DNA of 64,000 nt, taken from the NCBI GenBank assembly GCA_030160035.1, contig BSNO01000004.1, positions 248,001 through 312,000 on the forward strand, written 5' to 3'. This DNA comes from Rhizobium albus. Its GTDB lineage: Bacteria; Pseudomonadota; Alphaproteobacteria; Rhizobiales; Rhizobiaceae. Below, piece after piece: positions 49,987-56,989 of the stretch (its first letter is position 1; every line of letters begins with the position of its first letter). The notes beneath the pieces are model-generated. The model was not told the DNA's origin. It worked only from the letters and a program-made list of their open reading frames with translations, and searched no databases. A program made the translations under genes and the position numbers.

Positions 49987-50574
49987 TCAGTTCAGTGGAA
50001 TGGCGTTGTCGGCCTTTCCGTCCTGGTAGTGCGCGGAAAGGGCAGCATAGCGCTCCGTGATCCGCGCAGCCTGTTCTTCCAGTGCGGCACGCTCGGCCTC
50101 GGGCGCAGCCGCGATCAGCGCTGCGATCGGTGCCGATTTCCAAAAAGCATTGTCGCGCGCGTAGCCGCCCGGTTCCAGCCGGAAGACTTCCTTCAGGATC
50201 TTCAGGTCGTGCGGGATGGAGAAACTGTCGCGCGAATCCTCGTGGCTGAAGAAATAGGTGAAATTGTCGAAGCCCGCCCAGGTGATCGCCGACAGGCACA
50301 TCGAGCAGGGCTCGTGCGTCGATAGGAAGATCAGCTCGCCCGTCGGCGGCGTCTCCGCCATCTCGTAGAAGCGCTTCAGCGTGTGCACTTCGCCGTGCCA
50401 GAGCGGATTTTCCGTCTCGTTGTTGGTTTCGGCGATGACGAGCGACAGATCCGACTTGCGCAGGATCGCCGCGCCGAAGACCTTATTGCCGTCGGCAACG
50501 CCCCGCTCGGTCAGCGGCAGGATGTTGTTCTCGATCACATCCAGAAGCCGCTTTGCCAGACCATTCCCGTTCAT
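49987..50574 (-). CDS. Cytidine/deoxycytidylate deaminase-family protein
   Basis: 195-residue zinc deaminase. The metal and catalytic motifs are WHGEVHTLKRF (His and catalytic Glu) and STHEPCSMCLSAITW (two Cys). The arrangement is nearest to nucleobase/nucleoside deaminases such as guanine or tRNA adenosine deaminases, but the about 90 residues after the zinc site are unusual and I cannot name the substrate. It is convergent with rpsA, and a palindromic repeat lies just upstream of its ATG. Confidence 0.85.
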   Translation of the reverse strand: MNGNGLAKRLLDVIENNILPLTERGVADGNKVFGAAILRKSDLSLVIAETNNETENPLWHGEVHTLKRFYEMAETPPTGELIFLSTHEPCSMCLSAITWAGFDNFTYFFSHEDSRDSFSIPHDLKILKEVFRLEPGGYARDNAFWKSAPIAALIAAAPEAERAALEEQAARITERYAALSAHYQDGKADNAIPLN

Positions 50575-50595
50575 GACCGGCTCCCGTCGTCTGAA

Positions 50596-50640
50596 GCGTT
50601 TCCAGGTGAAGTGGACACCGGTTCACCGTTCGGAAACGCG
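50596..50640. repeat. Rhizobial palindromic repeat element, copy 2
   Basis: 45-bp copy of the element at 5147-5190, differing by one substitution (T to C) and one inserted T. Outer arms GCGTTTCC / GGAAACGC and inner GGTGAA / TTCACC are kept. It lies between the RNase D and deaminase genes. Confidence 0.8.
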
Positions 50641-50653
50641 CAAATCAAAAAAT

Positions 50654-50684
50654 TAGAGCAGTTGAGAGACGCGAAATTGCTCTA
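50654..50684. repeat. Second inverted repeat next to palindromic element
   Basis: Arms TAGAGCA / TGCTCTA around a 17-base loop, directly after copy 2 and touching the RNase D stop. The TAGAG end is also seen just before copy 1 (CTAGAGCGTTTCC), so the two palindromes may be parts of one mosaic element. Confidence 0.6.
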
Positions 50685-50686
50685 GA

Positions 50687-51313
50687 TCAGCTATGGGCGA
50701 AGATGTCGGTTTCTTCCCAGCCGATGAGATCGAGCTTCGCGCGTGTCGGCAGGAACTCGAAGCACGCCTCCGCAAGCGCCATCCGTCCGTCCCGTTCGAG
50801 CCGGGCAGTGAGCTTGTCCCTCAGGCCGTGCAGATAAAGCACGTCGGAGGCGGCATATTCGAGCTGTGCGTCCGTCAGCGTCTCGGCACCCCAATCGGAG
50901 GATTGCTGCTGCTTGGAGATGTCGACCTCCATCAGCTCCTTCAGATTGTCCTTCAGGCCGTGACGGTCCGTATAGGTGCGCGTCAGCCGCGAAGCGATCT
51001 TGGTGCAGAACACCGGCGCACAGGTGACGCCGAAAGCGTTGAAGAGTACGGCGATATCGAAGCGCCCGAAATGAAAGATCTTCGGCAGGGCGGGATTGGC
51101 GAGAAGCGCCACGAGGTTCGGCGCTTCCGTCTGGCCGGCCGCGATCTGGATCACGTCGGCCGAGCCGTCACCCGGCGAAAGCTGCACGACGCAGAGCCGG
51201 TCGCGGCGCGGCACGAGGCCGAGCGTTTCGGTGTCGATCGCGATCGCGCCGGTATAGCGGGCCGCATCCTCGATCGAGATGTCGCCGCGATGCAGCCTGA
51301 TATTGCCAGCCAT
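50687..51313 (-). CDS. Ribonuclease D-like 3'-5' exonuclease
   Basis: 208-residue DEDD-type exonuclease. Exo I AIDTETLGL, Exo II HFGRFDIAVL and Exo III YAASDVLYL are present, the last with the Tyr of the DEDDy group. It lacks the C-terminal HRDC domains of E. coli RNase D (about 375 residues), the usual short alphaproteobacterial form. It is likely involved in tRNA or structured-RNA trimming. The start is ATG 51313. Confidence 0.9.
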   Translation of the reverse strand: MAGNIRLHRGDISIEDAARYTGAIAIDTETLGLVPRRDRLCVVQLSPGDGSADVIQIAAGQTEAPNLVALLANPALPKIFHFGRFDIAVLFNAFGVTCAPVFCTKIASRLTRTYTDRHGLKDNLKELMEVDISKQQQSSDWGAETLTDAQLEYAASDVLYLHGLRDKLTARLERDGRMALAEACFEFLPTRAKLDLIGWEETDIFAHS

Positions 51314-51388
51314 ATGATCCTCTTGCCCTGCCGTGTTGGTCAGCGTTCAGCCTATAGCGACGCTGGTCCGAAGTGGCAAACGAGGAAC

Positions 51389-52306
51389 CTAGGCCCTTGA
51401 GGGTGTCTCGGCATTGTGGCGGATCAGGAAGTCGACAAGGTCGCGCGCGAACACCGGCAGCTCGTTGCGGTCTCGGAGGCAGATCTTCAGTTCACGCGTC
51501 GCCCAATCGTCGGAAAGCGAAACCAGCGCGATATCGTGGCTCTTCGAGAGCCTTCGCGCCACGGTTTCGGGAATAAGACCGACACCGACACCTGCCTCGA
51601 TCATGCGGCACATGGCCTCGAAGCCCGATACGCGGATCCGGATGGATAAGCTCGTGCCCATGTCGGAGGCGATCTGCTCGGCAAAGCCGTGGATGGCGCT
51701 GCCCGCATGAAGCAGCACGAAATTCTCGGCAATCGCCTGGGCAAATGCGATCTCGCCAAGACTGGCCAAAGCATGGCCGAGCGGTGTCGCCAGCACGAGC
51801 CGGTCGCGCTGATACGGGATCATCTCCAGACCCTCGGCGGGCACGGTCCCGGCCAGAATGCCGATATCTACCACACCATCGGCGACGGCGCGGGCGATTT
51901 CCGGGCTCAGCCGCTCCTCGAGGTCCACATCGACCATCGGATGATGAACGAGATAGGCGCCGAGCGCCGCCGGCAGGATTTCCGTGATCGCCGTCGTGTT
52001 GGCAAAGATGCGGACCCGACCCTTGAGGCCCGTGGAATAGGCCTGCAGGTCGCCATGCAGCCGCTCCGTCTGGCGGTGGATCGTGCGCGCATGCTCAAGC
52101 AATGTCTCACCGGCCCGCGTCAGCTCGACCCCCTGGCTCATGCGCCTGAGCAGCGGCGTGCCGAGCGTCTCTTCGAGGTTCTTGATGCGCAGGCTCGCCG
52201 CACCGAGCGACAGATGGCTCCGCTCCGCGCCGCGCGTCAGATTCCCGGCTTCCGCCACGTGGATGAAGAGCCTGAGATCGGTCAGATCGTATCGCGGTAG
52301 GGACAT
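51389..52306 (-). CDS. LysR-family regulator divergent from the C5-acid-like cluster
   Basis: 305-residue LysR regulator: winged helix DLTDLRLFIHVAEAGNLTRGA and SLRIKNLEETLGTPLLRR, then an effector domain. ATG 52306 precedes the family start and has GGAG upstream; the frame continues 22 codons without similarity. It is divergent from the PrpD-like gene, with several dyads in the 127-base gap. In Pseudomonas aeruginosa the itaconate cluster likewise has a divergent LysR gene, so an acid-sensing activator is the likely role. Confidence 0.88.
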   Translation of the reverse strand: MSLPRYDLTDLRLFIHVAEAGNLTRGAERSHLSLGAASLRIKNLEETLGTPLLRRMSQGVELTRAGETLLEHARTIHRQTERLHGDLQAYSTGLKGRVRIFANTTAITEILPAALGAYLVHHPMVDVDLEERLSPEIARAVADGVVDIGILAGTVPAEGLEMIPYQRDRLVLATPLGHALASLGEIAFAQAIAENFVLLHAGSAIHGFAEQIASDMGTSLSIRIRVSGFEAMCRMIEAGVGVGLIPETVARRLSKSHDIALVSLSDDWATRELKICLRDRNELPVFARDLVDFLIRHNAETPSRA

Positions 52307-52330
52307 GAGGCTCCAAATTTCGCGCCGCTT

Positions 52331-52384
52331 GGCAACTGCCCTTTCGATGCAGGCAAAGCCGGGCTTTGGCAATGCCGAATTGCC
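52331..52384. promoter_or_regulatory. Three dyads in LysR / PrpD-like divergent promoter
   Basis: GGCA-AC-TGCC (52331-52340), CAAAGCC-G-GGCTTTG (52354-52368) and GGCAAT-GCCGA-ATTGCC (52368-52384). The third has the 17-bp spacing typical of LysR boxes. Repeated GGCA/TGCC half-sites suggest several subunits bind in a row. Confidence 0.6.
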
Positions 52385-52433
52385 TTGTCGCGCATGGGCT
52401 TGCTAGCAGTCGTCGCTAGGGAGGATGGTCACG

Positions 52434-53822
52434 ATGACAGCGCACGATACCAGGGCAGCAAACGGCAGCGGCGAAAGCGCGACGCTTGCCGCTTTCGCGT
52501 CTGCGCTCGATCTCGATACCGTGCCCGCCGACATCGTCGCGCGCACAGAAGATCTTTTCGTGGACTGGGTTGGCTCGGCGCTTGCTGGCAGAGGTGTCGC
52601 GCCGGTCGAGACAATCGTAGCATTCGCCAAATCGATGGGCCCGGCCGATGGCCCCTGTGAGACGCTGATCGATCGCGGCCGCACGTCCCCGCTATTCGCC
52701 GCGATGGTCAATGCCGCTTCGTCCCATGTTGCTGAACAGGACGATGTGCACAATGCCTCTGTCTTCCATCCTGCGGCTGTCGTATTCCCGGCAGCGCTCG
52801 CCGTCGCGCAGGCGACCGGAGCGTCGGGCAAAGAGTTTCTGGCAGCGTCGATAGCCGGCTATGAAGTCGGGATCCGGGTCGGCGAGTTCCTTGGTCGGTC
52901 GCACTACAAGATGTTCCATACGACCGGCACGGCCGGTGCATTCGCCGCCGCAGCTGCGGCCGGCCGTCTGCTCGGCCTGACGCCGGCTCAAATGAACCAC
53001 GCATTCGGGTCCGCCGGAACGCAGGCCGCCGGGCTCTGGGAATTTCTGCGCGATGGCGCCGACTCCAAGCCGCTGCACACGGCCAAAGCCGCATCGAACG
53101 GCCTGATGGCCGCCTATCTCGCACGCGATGGTTTCACCGGTGCATCCCGCATATTGGAAGGTCCGCAAGGGCTCGCCGCCGGTATGTCGAGCGACGCCGA
53201 TCCGAGCCGCCTCGTCGACCGGTTGGGATCGCGCTTTGCCATCGCCGAAACCTCCTTCAAGTTCCACGCCTCCTGCCGCCATACCCACCCTGCGGCCGAC
53301 GCGCTTCTGAAAGCGATGACCGAGCAGAAGCTCGCCATGGCCGATATCGCGTCCGTCACGGCCTTCGTGCACCAGGGCGCGATCGATGTGCTCGGCCCGG
53401 TCGTGACGCCGAAAAGCGTCCACCAGGCAAAATTCTCCATGGGCACGACGCTTGGGCTCATCGCCGCCCATGGCCGTGCCGGCATGGCGGAGTTTGCCGA
53501 AACATTCGATCGTGCCGATGTCGCGGATTTCCGCGCGCGCGTCACGATGGTGCTCGATCCGGAGGTCGACGGCGCCTATCCGGCGCGCTGGATCGGCAAG
53601 GTGCGCGTCGTGACGAGAGACGGTCGAACCGTCGATGCCCGCGTCGATGAGCCCAAGGGTGATCCCGGCAACACGCTCGGCCGCGATGAGATCGAGGCGA
53701 AGGCCATCGGCCTTGCCCGCTTTTCGGGTGCTGCCGACCCGGCGGAAATGACGAAGCTTATGCCGCGCCTCTGGGCGATCGGCGAATTGAACAGAATGGG
53801 GCCGCTGCTGGCGGCTGGCTGA
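52434..53822 (+). CDS. MmgE/PrpD family protein
   Basis: 462-residue protein of the MmgE/PrpD family, which includes 2-methylcitrate dehydratase and cis-aconitate decarboxylase. Marks are DLFVDWVGSALAGRG, VNAASSHVAEQDDVHN (where most members have HxxDxDD), HTTGTAGAFAAAAAAGRLLGL and FKFHASCRHTHPAADALL. ATG 52434 has GGGAGG nine bases ahead; an ATG at 52425 abuts it. It heads a four-gene operon whose members match P. aeruginosa PA0878-PA0882 by type. The reaction is unknown. Confidence 0.88.
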   Translation: MTAHDTRAANGSGESATLAAFASALDLDTVPADIVARTEDLFVDWVGSALAGRGVAPVETIVAFAKSMGPADGPCETLIDRGRTSPLFAAMVNAASSHVAEQDDVHNASVFHPAAVVFPAALAVAQATGASGKEFLAASIAGYEVGIRVGEFLGRSHYKMFHTTGTAGAFAAAAAAGRLLGLTPAQMNHAFGSAGTQAAGLWEFLRDGADSKPLHTAKAASNGLMAAYLARDGFTGASRILEGPQGLAAGMSSDADPSRLVDRLGSRFAIAETSFKFHASCRHTHPAADALLKAMTEQKLAMADIASVTAFVHQGAIDVLGPVVTPKSVHQAKFSMGTTLGLIAAHGRAGMAEFAETFDRADVADFRARVTMVLDPEVDGAYPARWIGKVRVVTRDGRTVDARVDEPKGDPGNTLGRDEIEAKAIGLARFSGAADPAEMTKLMPRLWAIGELNRMGPLLAAG

Positions 53823-53837
53823 GGGAAGACGCATCTC

Positions 53838-55010
53838 ATGACGATCAAGGACCTGCCGGAAAGCGAAGAGATCACCCAGATCCGGGAAAGCGTGCGCCGG
53901 CTCTGCGCAACGTTCCCGCCGGAATACTGGCGCAAGCTCGACCGTGAAAACGCCTATCCGACCGACTTCGTGAAGGCGCTGTCGGATGCCGGCTATCTGT
54001 CGGTCCTGATCCCGGAAGAGTATGGCGGTTCCGGCCTGCCGCTCTCCGCCGCCGCGGCGATCCTGGAGGAAGTGCAGCGCGCCGGTGCCAACGGTGCCGC
54101 CTGTCATGCCCAGATGTACATCATGGGTGCGCTTCTCAGGCACGGCAACGATGCCCAGAAGGAGAAGTACCTGCCGGGCATCGCGTCCGGCGAGCTGCGC
54201 CTCCAGGCTTTCGGCGTGACGGAACCGACCAGCGGCACCGATACGAGCTCGATCAAGACGTTTGCGCGAAAAGACGGCGACCGTTACGTCATCAACGGCC
54301 AGAAGGTCTGGACCTCGCGCGCCGAGCACTCCGACCTGATGCTCCTTCTCGCCCGCACGACGCCGAAGGAAGAGGTGACGAAGCGCACCGATGGCCTGTC
54401 GGTCTTCATCGTCGACATGCGCGAGGCGCTGAAAGCCGGCATGACGATCAAGCCGATCCGCACCATGATGAACCACTCCACGACAGAGGTGTTCTTCGAT
54501 GACGTGGTCGTGCCGGCGACAAGCCTCGTCGGCGAGGAAGGCAAGGGTTTCCGCTACATTCTCTCGGGCATGAACGCCGAACGCATCCTGATTGCCGCGG
54601 AATGCATCGGCGACGCGAAATGGTTCATCGACAAAGCATCGAGCTACGCCAGCGAGCGCAGCGTGTTCGGCCGGCCGATTGGCCAGAACCAGGGCATCCA
54701 GTTTCCCATCGCCCGCGCCTATGCCGAGATGCGCGCGGCCGAACTGATGGTGCATGAAGCAGCGCGCCGCTTCGAGGCTGGCGAAGACTGCGGCGAGCAG
54801 GCCAACATCGCGAAGATGCTTGCTGCCGAGGCATCCTGGGCCGCCGCCGAAGCCTGCGTCCAGACCTTCGGCGGCTTCGCCTTTGCCGAGGAATACGACG
54901 TCGAGCGCAAGTTCCGCGAAACGCGGCTCTATCAGGTCGCGCCGATCTCGACCAACCTCATCCTCAGCTACGTGTCGGAGCATGTTCTCGGCATGCCCCG
55001 CTCCTACTGA
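53838..55010 (+). CDS. Acyl-CoA dehydrogenase family protein, unusual active-site tail
   Basis: 390-residue acyl-CoA dehydrogenase fold. Flavin motifs FGVTEPTSGTDTSS and NGQKVWTS are present, with the helical C-terminal domain ending in AACVQTFGGFAFAEEYDVER-type sequence. In SCAD-like enzymes the catalytic Glu sits in (I/L)YEGT after the RDxR block; here that place reads RLYQVAPISTN, so the base is replaced by Gln or lies elsewhere. I recall the same tail in other enzymes of this subgroup. It lies 15 bases after the PrpD-like gene and 17 before the CoA-transferase gene. Confidence 0.88.
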   Translation: MTIKDLPESEEITQIRESVRRLCATFPPEYWRKLDRENAYPTDFVKALSDAGYLSVLIPEEYGGSGLPLSAAAAILEEVQRAGANGAACHAQMYIMGALLRHGNDAQKEKYLPGIASGELRLQAFGVTEPTSGTDTSSIKTFARKDGDRYVINGQKVWTSRAEHSDLMLLLARTTPKEEVTKRTDGLSVFIVDMREALKAGMTIKPIRTMMNHSTTEVFFDDVVVPATSLVGEEGKGFRYILSGMNAERILIAAECIGDAKWFIDKASSYASERSVFGRPIGQNQGIQFPIARAYAEMRAAELMVHEAARRFEAGEDCGEQANIAKMLAAEASWAAAEACVQTFGGFAFAEEYDVERKFRETRLYQVAPISTNLILSYVSEHVLGMPRSY

Positions 55011-55027
55011 TGGCTGAGGGAGGTTCC

Positions 55028-56146
55028 ATGCTGCCGCTCGAAGGTTTGCTCGTCGTATCCATCGAACAGGCCGTCGCTGCGCCCACCTGCACGCAGCGCC
55101 TGGCGGATGCGGGTGCACGCGTGATCAAGATCGAACGGGCCGAGGGCGAGACCGCACGTCACTACGACAAGGCGGTGCATGGCACGAGCGCCTATTTCGC
55201 CTGGCTGAACCGCGGCAAGGAAAGCACGGTTCTCGACATCAAGGATGCGGCCGATCTCGCGCTCTTGAAGCGCATGATCGCGAAGGCCGACGTCTTCGTG
55301 CAGAACCTGGCGCCCGGCGCGACCGAGCGGCTCGGCCTCGGTGCAAAAGACCTCGTGGCGCGCCATCCCCGTCTGATCGCGCTCGACATCGTCGGGTACC
55401 CGCAGGACAGCGACTATGCCGCCATGCGCGCCTACGACATGCTGATCCAGGCAGAAGCCGGCATCTGCGCCGTTACTGGCACCGCGGACACGCCGGTCAA
55501 GGTCGGCGTGTCGCTGGCCGACGTTCAGACCGGCATGAACGCCCACGCGGCAATCCTCGAGGCGCTGATCGAGCGATCCCTCACCGGCAAGGGGCAGGCG
55601 ATTGAGATCGACATGTTCGCCGCCATGGCCGACATGATGAGCGTGCCGCTCTTCCACCACGTCTATGCCAGCCGCGCGACACCCCGCACGGGCCTCAGCC
55701 ACGCGGCGATCTTCCCCTATAACAGCGTTGCCTGCTCGGATGGCGAGATCGTCATCGTCGTGCAGAACCCCGGCGAGTGGAAGCGGCTCTGCACCGCCGT
55801 GCTGAAGCGGCCAGACCTCGTCGATGATCCGAAATACCGCGACAACCCCACCCGCGTCGAACATCGCCGCGAGCTCGGCGCCATCCTCGATCAGGTGTTC
55901 GGCGCGATGACGCGCAGCGAAGCGATCGCGCTTCTGGAAGCAAACGCGCTCGCCTGGTCGAAGGTCTCGACCGTCGCCGACCTCGCTGCGCATCCGGCCT
56001 TGCGCCGGGTCGATGGCGTGGTGCCGGGTGGCGCCTTCAGGCCCGTGGCGTCGCCCGTGCGCAGGCACGTGAAGGGTGGCCCGGTACCCGAGCTTGGCCG
56101 CGATACCGAGACTGTCCGGGCCGAGTTTGCAGAAGGAGCCGACTGA
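55028..56146 (+). CDS. CaiB/BaiF-family CoA-transferase
   Basis: 372-residue type III CoA-transferase. Family marks are SIEQAVAAPTCTQRLADAGARVIKIE, YFAWLNRGKES, and the catalytic Asp near residue 137 in RAYDMLIQAEAG. It would move CoA between acids such as succinyl-CoA and a dicarboxylate. ATG 55028 has GGAGG six bases ahead, preferred to ATG 55010 inside the previous stop region. It shares one base with the next gene. By place it corresponds to the itaconate CoA-transferase (Ict) of P. aeruginosa; substrate is inferred. Confidence 0.9.
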   Translation: MLPLEGLLVVSIEQAVAAPTCTQRLADAGARVIKIERAEGETARHYDKAVHGTSAYFAWLNRGKESTVLDIKDAADLALLKRMIAKADVFVQNLAPGATERLGLGAKDLVARHPRLIALDIVGYPQDSDYAAMRAYDMLIQAEAGICAVTGTADTPVKVGVSLADVQTGMNAHAAILEALIERSLTGKGQAIEIDMFAAMADMMSVPLFHHVYASRATPRTGLSHAAIFPYNSVACSDGEIVIVVQNPGEWKRLCTAVLKRPDLVDDPKYRDNPTRVEHRRELGAILDQVFGAMTRSEAIALLEANALAWSKVSTVADLAAHPALRRVDGVVPGGAFRPVASPVRRHVKGGPVPELGRDTETVRAEFAEGAD

Positions 56147-56985
56147 TGAGTCAAGCCATCGACATGGATCATCTGCGCGGCTCGATCGGGCGCGAGGAAA
56201 CGCAGGTCGAAACGGTGACGACGGCGCTGATCGAGCGCTTCGAGGCGACGATCGGCCATGGGCTGCATCGTGAGCCGGAGGCTGCGCCGCTCGCCATCCA
56301 CTGGTGCCTGGCGCCGCCGGCCGTGGCGCCTGAGGGCTTGGGCCCGGACGGGCATCCGGCGCGCGGCGGTTTCCTGCCGCCCGTTCCCTTGCCGCGCCGC
56401 ATGTGGGCAGGCGGGGCGATGACGTTCCTGCGGCCGCTGAAGCCCGGCGATGTGGTGACGCGCCGGTCGCGCATCGCCGACATCGTCCACAAGACGGGCC
56501 GCAGCGGCGAACTGGTTTTCGTCACCGTCGCCCACGACATCATCGCCGGTGGCGAGGTCGCGGTGTCCGAGCGCCAGGACATTGTCTATCGCCCGATGGA
56601 TGCCGCAAAGCCTGCCCCTGTGCCGGTCGAACCCCGCGTCGGCGCCCACAGTATTTCGGTGGATGCGACAACGACTCTGCTGTTTCGCTATTCGGCGCTC
56701 ACCTTCAACGGCCATCGCATCCATTACGATGTCGATTATGCCCGCAGCGAGGAGGGCTATCCCGGCCTCGTCGTCCACGGCCCGTTGCAGGCGACATTGA
56801 TGCTGCATCTCGCCGCCAAGCTGGCAGAGGCACGCCCGGTCGCCACCTTCGATTACCGTGGCGTATCGCCTCTGTTCCACGGCGCGATCTTCACGGTGAA
56901 TGCGGACCCGACGGAGAAGGGCTTCGATCTGTGGTGCGCGGATCATCAGGGGCGCACCACCATGCAGGCGACGGCGACTTTCTGA
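56146..56985 (+). CDS. MaoC-like (mesaconyl/itaconyl-CoA type) hydratase
   Basis: 279-residue double-hotdog hydratase. The C-terminal hotdog has FRYSALTFNGHRIHYDVDYAR, with the hydratase Asp/His-type pair, then YPGLVVHGPLQATLML, close to mesaconyl-C4-CoA hydratase and the itaconyl-CoA hydratase Ich. The N-terminal hotdog includes RRMWAGGAMTFLRPLKPGD. It is last in the operon, so a CoA-activated C5 (or similar) acid would be hydrated here. The lyase (Ccl) that finishes itaconate breakdown is not in the window. Confidence 0.88.
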   Translation: MSQAIDMDHLRGSIGREETQVETVTTALIERFEATIGHGLHREPEAAPLAIHWCLAPPAVAPEGLGPDGHPARGGFLPPVPLPRRMWAGGAMTFLRPLKPGDVVTRRSRIADIVHKTGRSGELVFVTVAHDIIAGGEVAVSERQDIVYRPMDAAKPAPVPVEPRVGAHSISVDATTTLLFRYSALTFNGHRIHYDVDYARSEEGYPGLVVHGPLQATLMLHLAAKLAEARPVATFDYRGVSPLFHGAIFTVNADPTEKGFDLWCADHQGRTTMQATATF

Positions 56986-56989
56986 TCGC

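Noticed and set aside
52692-55118. Very long open frame (808 codons) on the minus strand across the C5-acid-like operon.
   Set aside because: It is the antisense shadow of two well-conserved plus-strand genes in GC-rich DNA; its translation is rich in Arg, His and Asp and shows no family motif.
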